Part shown: one piece after another, positions 1 to 5,887 of the stretch
How the letters are laid out: every line of letters begins with the position of its first letter
How positions within the stretch are numbered: position 1 is the first letter of the stretch
Assembly: GCA_023398345.1 (NCBI GenBank)
Contig: JAEWSK010000047.1
Coordinates: 1 to 6,949 of the forward strand
From: Armatimonadota bacterium
Lineage (GTDB): Bacteria; Armatimonadota; UBA5829
Length of the DNA: 6,949 nt
Direction of reading: 5' to 3'
Notes under the pieces: model-generated
What the model was told of the DNA's origin: nothing
The model's database searches: none
The model's input: the letters and a program-made list of their open reading frames with translations, nothing else
Made by a program: the position numbers and the translations under genes

Positions 1-20
1 GTGTTAGTCTGTTCAGTCAA
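1..20 (-). CDS. possible start of a further gene downstream of the Fe-S scaffold gene (partial)
   Basis: Reading leftward from the scaffold gene, a GGGAG ribosome binding site is followed after eight bases by a TTG codon at position 20. That frame stays open to the window edge (M-T-E-Q-T-N). It would begin about 20 bases after the scaffold stop codon, as in an operon. Only six codons are visible, so no product can be assigned. In clostridial-type operons the gene after nifU is often the tRNA thiouridylase mnmA, but that is context only. Confidence 0.35.
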
Positions 21-40
21 CTTATTGCTCCCTTCTGAAC

Positions 41-478
41 TCAGTCTTCAGCATGCACGTGCTCGTGCAGTTCTTCATCGGATTTGAGATCGAGCCCTTT
101 GCCAGTAGTTCTTCGGAGGTAGTCATCAATTGCGCCTCGCACGGCCTGTTCCGCCAGCACCGAGCAGTGCATTTTTACTTTGGGCAGCCCACCGAGCGCT
201 TCAGCGACTGCATCGTTAGTCAGAGCCAGCGCCTCTTCAATAGTCTTACCCTTGATGAGATCTGTAGCCATGCTGCTGGTTGCAATTGCCGCCCCGCAGC
301 CAAATGTCTTGAACTTAACGTCAGTTATAACGTTGTTCTCGACTTTGATATACATGTTCATGATGTCCCCGCAGACGGGGTTGCCGACTTTTCCGATGCC
401 GTCGGCATTTTCAATTTCGCCGACATTGTGCGGGCTGGCGAAGTGTTCCATGACTTTGCTGCTGTAGCCCTGATTCAT
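41..478 (-). CDS. nifU: NifU/IscU-type iron-sulfur cluster assembly scaffold protein
   Basis: This 145-residue protein is a scaffold on which Fe-S clusters are built in the cytoplasm, from sulfur supplied by a cysteine desulfurase, before transfer to apoproteins. The three ligand cysteines are visible: C36 in NPVCGD (with the conserved D38), C61 in FGCGAA, and C105 in KMHCSVLAE, preceded by H104. The 44-residue spacing between C61 and C105 matches IscU/NifU. It argues against SufU, which has an insertion there. The sequence closely resembles the short clostridial-type NifU family, which lacks the C-terminal Nfu domain. The chaperone-recognition motif LPPVK of IscU reads LPKVK (98-102). The tail has three alternating histidines (H138, H140, H142). 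ATG is preceded by AGGAG at seven bases. The gene starts 22 bases after the MarR gene, so the two are probably co-transcribed. No cysteine desulfurase or HscA/HscB gene is in the window. Confidence 0.95.
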   Translation of the reverse strand: MNQGYSSKVMEHFASPHNVGEIENADGIGKVGNPVCGDIMNMYIKVENNVITDVKFKTFGCGAAIATSSMATDLIKGKTIEEALALTNDAVAEALGGLPKVKMHCSVLAEQAVRGAIDDYLRRTTGKGLDLKSDEELHEHVHAED

Positions 479-491
479 GATCTAACTCCTC

Positions 492-514
492 TCGCCGCCA
501 TTATTCGGCGGCGA
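492..514 (-). promoter_or_regulatory. GC-rich hairpin between the MarR and nifU genes
   Basis: Arms TCGCCGCC (492-499) and GGCGGCGA (507-514) are perfect 8-bp complements around a seven-base loop that holds the MarR stop codon. In the minus-strand transcript the hairpin sits immediately 5' of the nifU Shine-Dalgarno. It has no U-run, so it is not a normal terminator. It could protect or punctuate the mRNA between the two cistrons, or influence nifU initiation. The fold is seen in the sequence; the role is inferred. Confidence 0.55.
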
Positions 515-1055
515 TACGCTTGTTTTTTACTTTGTTGACCACGCAAAATGCGACATGTTCCATACCGCATCGAACGCAGGCACGGTCAACATTATCCTCG
601 CTGCTCAAAGCAATTTTAAGAAAACTCTCAAGACCCTCGCGCAACTCTCGGCGCTGCGATTGCGGCATTTCATCAATAATGGCATTAAACCATTCCGACT
701 TGCGCCGACGCATCTGCTTTACGGCATCACACCCAGGATCAGTCAACTCAATGCTCGTCAATCGCCTGTCATTTTCGTTCTCGCTTCGCGTCACCATGCC
801 CTTCTTAACGAGTCGATCAACTAATTGACTTGCTCCGGATATGGTCATTTCCAATCCGCTTGCAATTTGGTGGACAGGCGACGGGCCATGCAAGTAGACA
901 TATTGCAGGCATTCCATCAATGCAGGCGTAATATCTGCGTCTGAGCACGTCTGCCTTTCAGTGGACTTGCCCATTGTCTCTATGAATATTTCTGCCAGTA
1001 TCTCTGCATATTCCGATGAATCGCGCGATACTTGATGTCCGTCTGCGTCAGTCAC
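501..1055 (-). CDS. MarR-family winged-helix transcriptional regulator with C-terminal Cys/His motif
   Basis: This 184-residue protein has a MarR-type winged helix-turn-helix at about residues 42-112. It comprises a helical lead-in (ITPALMECLQYVY), the recognition helix region (MTISGASQLVDRLVKKGMV), and the wing signature D-R-R followed by L-T (96-105). MarR proteins bind palindromic operators as dimers and usually repress their own operon. The C-terminal 25 residues go beyond the common core and carry C160-x2-C163-x3-H167-x3-C171, a plausible site for a metal or Fe-S cluster. Other cysteines are C37, C49 and C109. The start is GTG at 1055, chosen because AAGGA lies six bases upstream and a TATAAT box lies further back. 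The next gene is the Fe-S scaffold, 22 bases on, a position often held by Rrf2-type IscR. Control of Fe-S assembly by this protein is therefore a reasonable inference, but neither the ligand nor the target is shown by the sequence. Confidence 0.9.
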   Translation of the reverse strand: MTDADGHQVSRDSSEYAEILAEIFIETMGKSTERQTCSDADITPALMECLQYVYLHGPSPVHQIASGLEMTISGASQLVDRLVKKGMVTRSENENDRRLTSIELTDPGCDAVKQMRRRKSEWFNAIIDEMPQSQRRELREGLESFLKIALSSEDNVDRACVRCGMEHVAFCVVNKVKNKRIAAE

Positions 1056-1057
1056 TT

Positions 1058-1082
1058 AAGTTCCTTAATGAATAAGTTACTT
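1058..1082. promoter_or_regulatory. imperfect inverted repeat, candidate MarR operator
   Basis: Arms AAGTTCCTTA (1058-1067) and TAAGTTACTT (1073-1082) match as an inverted repeat at 8 of 10 positions around a five-base centre. The repeat lies between the minus-strand TATAAT box and the GTG start of the MarR gene and covers the Shine-Dalgarno. That is the usual place for an autoregulatory MarR operator, and its size suits one. It also lies upstream of the divergent gene, so both directions could be affected. Binding is inferred. Confidence 0.5.
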
Positions 1083-1083
1083 T

Positions 1084-1089
1084 ATTATA
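1084..1089 (-). promoter_or_regulatory. -10 box of the MarR-nifU transcription unit
   Basis: On the minus strand the sequence reads TATAAT, a perfect -10 hexamer, placing the start of transcription near 1076-1078, within the inverted repeat. No convincing -35 hexamer lies at 16-18 bases. The closest match, CTGGCA, is 19 bases away, so the promoter may be weak or need an activator. Confidence 0.55.
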
Positions 1090-1097
1090 CCATCCGA

Positions 1098-1127
1098 TTG
1101 CGCTAAATGCCAGTTTTTGCATGTAAT
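1098..1127 (+). promoter_or_regulatory. weak candidate promoter for the three-module exported protein
   Basis: TTGCGC (1098-1103) and TGTAAT (1122-1127) are separated by 18 bases. The -10 element matches five of six consensus bases and the -35 only three. Transcription would start near 1134 and give a leader of about 108 bases that includes the predicted fold at 1170-1241. No better plus-strand promoter was seen in the divergent gap. Confidence 0.25.
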
Positions 1128-1169
1128 AAAAAAGCGCGCGTCAAGGTTAAGGAAGTTGGTCACAGTTTG

Positions 1170-1241
1170 TCCACTGCCCTTGCAGGGTACACCAGAAATA
1201 GGTGTCATCAGGATACCCGGGGCAAGGGAGGCGCGAGTGGG
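1170..1241 (+). promoter_or_regulatory. structured mRNA leader that pairs the ribosome binding site
   Basis: Nested complementary segments make a long imperfect hairpin. TCCACT (1170-1175) pairs with AGTGGG (1236-1241, one G-U) right up to the ATG. CCCTTGC (1177-1183) pairs with GCAAGGG (1222-1228). GGGTA (1185-1189) pairs with TACCC (1214-1218), and CACC (1190-1193) with GGTG (1201-1204) around a seven-base loop. A nine-base bulge (1205-1213) and a 1 x 7 internal loop remain. The AAGGG of the Shine-Dalgarno is held in the second helix, so the fold would hinder translation. It matches no riboswitch class I can recall. The fold is worked out by hand and has no covariation support. Confidence 0.45.
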
Positions 1242-2207
1242 ATGCACACAAGAGTGTTTATATATATGCTTGTTATGATTGCAGCCGTATCAGCCACATG
1301 TTTGGGGTCGTCGAATTGGCTGGCCACGGGCACTGTGACAAAAGTCGACGGGTATACGATTTACTTTCTGAGCAAGGACAACATCGTATTTCACGTTAAC
1401 GCATCTGGGGCGGTGATGCTTTGTGACAGCAGGATTACCCAAGGAGCACTTCGGACGGGCGACAAGATAAGGGTGTATGGGACTCTCACCGGATCGAACA
1501 AGGTTCGTGCGGCAAGAATTCGCATGCTTACATCAGGCGGCTACCGAAATGCCGCGGCCGCTCCTTCTGCTGAAAAAGAGGTCAGGATAGTCGTAGAGAA
1601 GGAGTCGCCCGATTTAGCAGAGTCATGCGCAGAACCTGCTGTTTCAACAGCACAGCCGGACTTACAACCTGACGCGACACGACCGGCTGACATTAATTTG
1701 ACCTATACTTGGCAGGGCAAGGGCTTGATTACTGATGTCGACTATGTTGGTCACCAAGTGAAAATCCGGACTTCTGACGGTCAGTTTACGATCAATACAA
1801 ACAACGCGGTTATGATTCAGGGAACCGTGAGGGTGGGGCTGGGTCGGCTCAACAGAGGTGATACGCTCTGGGTAGCCGGCAACGAAGTGGCTCCAAATGT
1901 GGTTGATGGTGGAATGATTCGTGTGTTGCGAACATATACCGATGCGCAAAACTCAGTTCCGTCGCTGCCGGTCAGTGTCGTCGGTGTGATTCTCAATGTC
2001 GACTATCCCTCAAGGACGTTCAAGATGACCGGTAGAAGCACATGGGCGGTTGTGTCGTGCGACGACAACACAATCATCCAATTTCAAGACGTAAATAAGA
2101 CTTTTCACGATCTAAAGCCAGGCACTAAGATCAACATGAGCGGGCATGGCAACCTTACGGATGGCTATTCAGCGCAGCGCGTTCAAATAATAGGATTTGC
2201 GCCGTAG
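1242..2207 (+). CDS. exported protein with three related beta-rich (OB-like, DUF5666-like) modules
   Basis: The frame is open from 1107, but ATG 1242 is chosen because AAGGGAGG lies ten bases upstream and a signal peptide starts there: a short basic start, a hydrophobic core at 5-16, and a likely signal peptidase I site after VSA18. The 321-residue product has three modules, at about 26-96, 157-230 and 246-318. All share one pattern: G-x-(V/I)-x-x-V-D, then alternating beta strands, an L-x-x-G-(D/T)-x-(I/L) turn (70-76, 203-209, 291-297), and a final strand with basic and hydrophobic residues. This resembles small beta-barrel domains of the DUF5666 or OB type. A linker of about 60 residues rich in Ala, Glu and Pro separates modules 1 and 2. 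Location outside the cytoplasm is well supported. I do not recognise a specific function; ligand or surface binding is possible. It is transcribed away from the MarR gene and stands alone before a terminator. Confidence 0.85.
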   Translation: MHTRVFIYMLVMIAAVSATCLGSSNWLATGTVTKVDGYTIYFLSKDNIVFHVNASGAVMLCDSRITQGALRTGDKIRVYGTLTGSNKVRAARIRMLTSGGYRNAAAAPSAEKEVRIVVEKESPDLAESCAEPAVSTAQPDLQPDATRPADINLTYTWQGKGLITDVDYVGHQVKIRTSDGQFTINTNNAVMIQGTVRVGLGRLNRGDTLWVAGNEVAPNVVDGGMIRVLRTYTDAQNSVPSLPVSVVGVILNVDYPSRTFKMTGRSTWAVVSCDDNTIIQFQDVNKTFHDLKPGTKINMSGHGNLTDGYSAQRVQIIGFAP

Positions 2208-2231
2208 GCTGCATATAATTTTGCATAACCC

Positions 2232-2271
2232 TGGGCTTCCTTCATTGTAGGAAGCCCAAAATTGTGTTTTT
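2232..2271 (+). terminator. rho-independent terminator of the three-module protein gene
   Basis: GGGCTTCCT (2233-2241) and AGGAAGCCC (2249-2257) form a perfect 9-bp stem, extended by a T-A pair, around a seven-base loop. The tail (AAAATTGTGTTTTT) becomes T-rich only after several bases. It lies 25 bases after the stop codon. The reverse direction has no T-run. Confidence 0.8.
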
Positions 2272-2288
2272 GCGCCTCAGCTTAATAT

Positions 2289-2317
2289 TTGACATCATAC
2301 TTTAGTAGTAGCATAAT
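2289..2317 (+). promoter_or_regulatory. near-consensus sigma-70-type promoter of cstA
   Basis: A perfect -35 hexamer TTGACA (2289-2294) is followed after exactly 17 bases by CATAAT (2312-2317), which matches five of six -10 positions. Transcription should start near 2324 and give a leader of only about 24 bases. Such a strong core promoter suggests control by repression or after transcription, rather than dependence on an activator. Confidence 0.8.
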
Positions 2318-2321
2318 AACA

Positions 2322-2344
2322 TCACCTCATAAATTATCAGGTGA
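2322..2344 (+). promoter_or_regulatory. 23-bp near-perfect palindrome over the cstA start site and ribosome binding site
   Basis: The left arm TCACCT-C-ATAA (2322-2332) mirrors the right arm TTAT-C-AGGTGA (2334-2344) around A2333. Ten of eleven pairs match; only C2328/C2338 fail. It begins at the predicted transcription start and ends with the Shine-Dalgarno AGGTGA, three bases before the ATG. As DNA it is well placed for a dimeric repressor. As RNA it would form a hairpin at the 5' end that pairs the Shine-Dalgarno with TCACCT. The symmetry is seen directly; which role applies is not. Confidence 0.65.
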
Positions 2345-2347
2345 CGA

Positions 2348-4189
2348 ATGAACTCGCTTACACTTCTCATAATCGCGCTGTGTGTATTTGCGCTTGCCTA
2401 TCGCTACTATGGCGCATTTTTGGCGGCAAAGGTGGCGGTGTTGGACTCGACTCGAAAGACTCCCGCCTACGAGTACCGCGACGGCAAAGACTATCACCCG
2501 ACCAATAAATTTATACTTTTTGGTCACCACTTCGCGGCAATTGCGGGCGCAGGGCCTTTAATAGGGCCGGTGCTAGCTGCGCAGTATGGTTACATGCCGG
2601 GTGCGCTATGGATATTGATTGGCTCAGTGTTTGCGGGGGCAGTGCAGGACTATATCATACTTTACGCCAGCGTTCGCAATCGCGGTGAGTCTATATCAAA
2701 GATAGCGCATCGCTATCTTGGGCCAGTGACCGGTTGGTGTACGGCATTTGCTGTGTTGTTTATAATTATTGTTGCTCTGGCGGGGCTTGCTAGCGCTGTT
2801 GTAAAGGCATTAGAGGGCAGTCCGTGGGGAGTTTTTGCCATTGGATGCAGCATACCAATTGCATTTCTTATGGGGCAGTGGCTATATAAAATAAGGCCGG
2901 GCAGAGTTGCCGAGGCGTCAGCCCTTGGCGTTGTGCTGCTATTGGCGGCTGTGTTCGCGGGCAATCCGATTTCGCACAGTTCCATCGCGCACTGGTTCAA
3001 TTTGAGTGAAGACGCACTAAAGCTCGCACTGCCGACCTATGGCTTTATCGCGGCGGTGCTGCCTGTGTGGATGCTTTTATGCCCGCGCGATTACCTGTCT
3101 ACTTACATGAAGCTCGGCACTGTCGGACTTTTGGCAATTGGTATATTTTTTGTTCATCCGATGCTGCTGATGCCTGCGACAACGAAGTTTATTGAGGGTG
3201 GGGGGCCAGTTGTGCCCGGTCCGGTATGGCCTTATGTGTGTTTAACTGTGGCATGCGGTGCGATTTCTGGTTTTCACACGTTGATCGGATCCGGAACGAC
3301 ACCAAAGATGATAAGCAATGAGCGCGACATATTGCCGATTGGCTATGGCGCAATGCTGGTCGAGGGGTTTGTCAGCCTACTGGCGCTTATTGCGGCATGC
3401 ACGCTTCATCAAGGTGATTACTTTGCAATCAATGCAAATCCCGCGCTATTTCCAGACTTTGCAAATCACACTAAAGACTTGGCAATACTGACACGCGAGG
3501 TCGGCGAAAACACATTAGTTGGACGGACCGGTGGCGCGGTGACATTGGCGGTCGGCATGGCGAAAGTTTTTTCAGGGCTGCCGGGCATGAAGTCACTGAT
3601 GTCATATTGGTACCACTTCGCAATTATGTTCGAGGCTCTGTTTATTCTCACTACGATTGACACCGGCACACGTGTCGCTCGTTTTATTTTGCAGGAAATG
3701 CTCTCACCGATATACAAACCGCTGGGTAAAGGGACATGGCTGCCGGGCGTGATTATTACGAGCTTTTTAGTGACATTCTTCTGGTATTATCTGCTCAAGG
3801 GCGGCACGATAAGCACGATCTGGCCCATGTTTGGCATAGCAAACCAACTTTTGAGTGTAATTGCGCTGGCAATCGGCACAACATGCATATTAAAGCGCGC
3901 TGCAAAAAGGGTCTATGCGTTAACGACATTTCTTCCGTTTGTATATATGGCTGTTACAGTGATGACCTCTGGTGTTCAGTATACAACACAGATGCTCCAG
4001 CCTGCGCCAAACGGTGACATTTTGAAGGCAAGCCTCACTATCATAATGATGGTGCTTGCTGTGATTATATCTTTTGACTGCATCACAAAGTGGGTTCGTA
4101 TTTTAGGAGGCCATTCCGGCCCGGACGACGAACATAAGCCCGACCGCGACTTAATGCGACTCGCCGAAGGCACTGAAGTGGCTGAGTAA
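2348..4189 (+). CDS. cstA: CstA-family transporter (carbon starvation protein A; peptide/pyruvate uptake type)
   Basis: The 613-residue inner-membrane protein has roughly 15-18 hydrophobic segments. Family hallmarks appear in order: FGHHFAAIAGAGPLIGP (58-74), the A-V-Q-D-Y segment (98-102), CPRDYLSTYMK (245-255), SGFHTLIGSGTTPK (307-320), FEALFILTTIDTGTR (428-442) and WPMFGIANQLL (492-502). The N-terminal part is the CstA domain and the rest the CstA five-helix C-terminal region. E. coli members (CstA, BtsT) are about 700 residues and take up peptides or pyruvate, the latter with protons. This shorter form is common elsewhere, and its substrate cannot be read from sequence. ATG 2348 follows AGGTGA by three bases and begins directly with a membrane helix. 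The gene has its own promoter with a palindrome over the start and its own terminator, so it is probably monocistronic. No LytS/LytR-type sensor pair or small YbdD-like partner gene was seen beside it. Confidence 0.96.
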   Translation: MNSLTLLIIALCVFALAYRYYGAFLAAKVAVLDSTRKTPAYEYRDGKDYHPTNKFILFGHHFAAIAGAGPLIGPVLAAQYGYMPGALWILIGSVFAGAVQDYIILYASVRNRGESISKIAHRYLGPVTGWCTAFAVLFIIIVALAGLASAVVKALEGSPWGVFAIGCSIPIAFLMGQWLYKIRPGRVAEASALGVVLLLAAVFAGNPISHSSIAHWFNLSEDALKLALPTYGFIAAVLPVWMLLCPRDYLSTYMKLGTVGLLAIGIFFVHPMLLMPATTKFIEGGGPVVPGPVWPYVCLTVACGAISGFHTLIGSGTTPKMISNERDILPIGYGAMLVEGFVSLLALIAACTLHQGDYFAINANPALFPDFANHTKDLAILTREVGENTLVGRTGGAVTLAVGMAKVFSGLPGMKSLMSYWYHFAIMFEALFILTTIDTGTRVARFILQEMLSPIYKPLGKGTWLPGVIITSFLVTFFWYYLLKGGTISTIWPMFGIANQLLSVIALAIGTTCILKRAAKRVYALTTFLPFVYMAVTVMTSGVQYTTQMLQPAPNGDILKASLTIIMMVLAVIISFDCITKWVRILGGHSGPDDEHKPDRDLMRLAEGTEVAE

Positions 4190-4195
4190 AGTGGC

Positions 4196-4235
4196 ATCCC
4201 CCTCTTTTTGCAAAGAGGGGGATATTTGTTTTTTA
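4196..4235 (+). terminator. strong rho-independent terminator of cstA, between convergent genes
   Basis: ATCCCCCTCTTT (4196-4207) and AAAGAGGGGGAT (4212-4223) form a perfect 12-bp stem with a four-base loop, followed by ATTTGTTTTTTA. It begins seven bases after the cstA stop codon. The T-run overlaps the stop codon of the convergent gene. Read on the minus strand the stem is followed by GCCACTTT, a poor tail, so it acts mainly on the plus strand, though it may also slow opposing transcription. Confidence 0.92.
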
Positions 4236-5822
4236 TCGACGCAAAAGCACCACGTAGCTATACGTCACGACTTTTTCAGCGCCTGGAGCCAGTTCGAGTT
4301 CCCATGTGATTTGTGAATTGGGATTCACTGCGTTTATCATCGCCGCAGACTTTTTCACATTCGCGCCGTCACTGGACTTTGTGACTTCACCAACAATGTC
4401 TTTATGAATTGTGAGCTTGACTTGGTTTGATTTGTAGTTATGAACAGTGAGTTTGCCTGCCACTGTGATTTTGTCAAAAACGCTGTCTCGAATCTTGACT
4501 TGCTCCCGCGATACTTCATCTTGATCGCTGGTTGTGCTTATGTCGGTTGCAACGGTCAGCTTGAGCGTGGTTTTGCCTTTTGAGGGGGTGTATTTCAGTA
4601 TGTCTTGCGCGACCGGCATCGAACCATTGACTGCAAGCGCATATGCTGTTGTCCATGGCTGCGTTGTGTTGTTTTCCAACCGAAGCACGTGCCAGACCTG
4701 CTGCTGATTGTCTCTGACTTGTCCTGTCCGAATTCCATAGTAATCGATGCTCATGGTGTCTGATGCATTTAATTCGTATAAGTGCTCATATGGAACCTTG
4801 CAGGAAAATATGGTGTATTGTGCCCTTTCGCCCTTTTTGAGTGTGACATTCGGCCGTTTATATAGGTAAAGGTCTTCGTTCGACTCACCCTCCATCGGTT
4901 GCATACCGGCGGTGTTTATGTCCGGCTGCCATCCATATGAGTCCGCGGCAGCATTAGCCATCACTGAAAAATCGAACTTGCCGCGTTTTGCAGCACTTTC
5001 TATCGATTGCCCTTGTCCAAGTGCTTGTATAAACGAAGTCACGCTTTGTTGCAATGACATGGGGTTTAAAATATTTGCGGAAAGAAAGTTAGGGTATCCG
5101 ACTACAAATGAGACCGTTGCGTCTTCAATGTCCTCTGCGTCATTTAACAATACCGCGCCCAGCGTGATATTCGCCATTTTGCCGTCGCTGATATTTATCA
5201 AATAGCTTGGAGACCATGTGATGCCTTTTTCTAAGTAGGCCATTGTGATCTCTGTTGATTTTGCCGATCCACTGACCTTGAGCTTTGAGCTGTCTTTTGT
5301 CAGTTTTGATTTTGTGACGCTATCGCCTGAAATCGTCAGTGACGTTATATTGCCCTTATCTATCGCTGTTTTTGATTGGTCGTTTGGATTTTGAATTATA
5401 ACGACATGCTCACCGACAGATAGAATTTTGCCTGTCAAACAAGCGGGATTTTGGGTTTCACCTATTTTATATAACAAACTGGCGTCTTTTCCTACATTAA
5501 GCTCCAAAAGCTCCGCTATACTCTGGGCGTCACGTCCATTATCTTCTGTTTTACGATACGCCACGACTTCTTCGACACGCTCGAGCGGGTTAGTTGTGCC
5601 GATCCACAGAGTGCCCAGCGCAGCCGGAGGAAGTTCGTTCATATAGACCCATCCGTCCGAGGGTGTCGCATTGCCGGTGCGAAAAACAAATGCCAGTCCA
5701 TTCTTGAAAGCAGCGACTGTTTTGACTTTCGTCTCCAGCACAGGCAATTTGTCAGCGTTTGTAGCAATTGGCAGCGCTAATGTGCATGCCAAAATTATTG
5801 CAAATAATGGACTTTTTTTCAT
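4233..5822 (-). CDS. exported DUF4139-type protein of unknown function
   Basis: ATG 5822 is chosen over an upstream in-frame TTG at 5873. GGAGG lies nine bases before it, and the product then starts with a clear signal peptide: KK, a hydrophobic core at 5-19, and likely cleavage after TNA23. The 529-residue protein begins its mature part with VKTVAAFKNGLAFVFRTG (33-50), like the opening strands of DUF4139/MuiA-type proteins. The family core is seen at about 195-245 (YLEKGITWSPSYLIN, then LLNDAEDIEDATVSFVVGYP). The end, ITWELELAPGAEKVVTYSYVV (505-525), is the usual closing beta-sandwich strand. There is no membrane anchor after the signal, so a periplasmic or secreted place is likely. The family is widespread but its biochemical role is not settled. 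The gene lies 65 bases downstream of a small membrane-protein gene and is probably co-transcribed with it. The match is by pattern recall; the family call is fairly sure, the function unknown. Confidence 0.85.
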   Translation of the reverse strand: MKKSPLFAIILACTLALPIATNADKLPVLETKVKTVAAFKNGLAFVFRTGNATPSDGWVYMNELPPAALGTLWIGTTNPLERVEEVVAYRKTEDNGRDAQSIAELLELNVGKDASLLYKIGETQNPACLTGKILSVGEHVVIIQNPNDQSKTAIDKGNITSLTISGDSVTKSKLTKDSSKLKVSGSAKSTEITMAYLEKGITWSPSYLINISDGKMANITLGAVLLNDAEDIEDATVSFVVGYPNFLSANILNPMSLQQSVTSFIQALGQGQSIESAAKRGKFDFSVMANAAADSYGWQPDINTAGMQPMEGESNEDLYLYKRPNVTLKKGERAQYTIFSCKVPYEHLYELNASDTMSIDYYGIRTGQVRDNQQQVWHVLRLENNTTQPWTTAYALAVNGSMPVAQDILKYTPSKGKTTLKLTVATDISTTSDQDEVSREQVKIRDSVFDKITVAGKLTVHNYKSNQVKLTIHKDIVGEVTKSSDGANVKKSAAMINAVNPNSQITWELELAPGAEKVVTYSYVVLLRR

Positions 5823-5887
5823 TGCAGCTTTCCTCCATTGCGACCAAATGTGCTCTATATAGACTTTACTCAACGCGCCTATGGGCT

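Noticed and set aside
53..538. A 161-codon plus-strand open frame opposite nifU
   Set aside because: It lies wholly antisense to a certain nifU gene, has no recognisable domain or ribosome binding site, and is explained by codon bias on the other strand.
1107..1241. An upstream start for the three-module exported protein, adding 45 residues
   Set aside because: The extra residues are basic and would precede the signal peptide. There is no ribosome binding site at 1107, and ATG 1242 has both a good site and an immediate signal sequence.
1170..1241. Assignment of the leader fold to a known riboswitch (c-di-GMP, cobalamin, ZTP, fluoride)
   Set aside because: None of the conserved core sequences of these classes could be found by eye, so it is left as an unassigned structured leader.
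1254..1304. Lipoprotein signal (lipobox) at the cysteine of VSATC in the three-module protein
   Set aside because: Threonine just before the cysteine does not fit a lipobox; signal peptidase I cleavage after VSA is more likely.
3736..4017. A 93-codon plus-strand frame inside cstA
   Set aside because: It lies in another frame of a strongly supported transporter gene and shows no domain or ribosome binding site.
4196..4223. The 12-bp stem as a terminator for the DUF4139 gene on the minus strand
   Set aside because: The minus-strand sequence after the stem is GCCACTTT rather than a T-run, so a second intrinsic terminator is not supported.
5823..5873. An upstream TTG start for the DUF4139 protein, adding 17 residues
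   Set aside because: ATG 5822 has GGAGG nine bases upstream and gives a standard signal peptide, while the TTG has no clear ribosome binding site.
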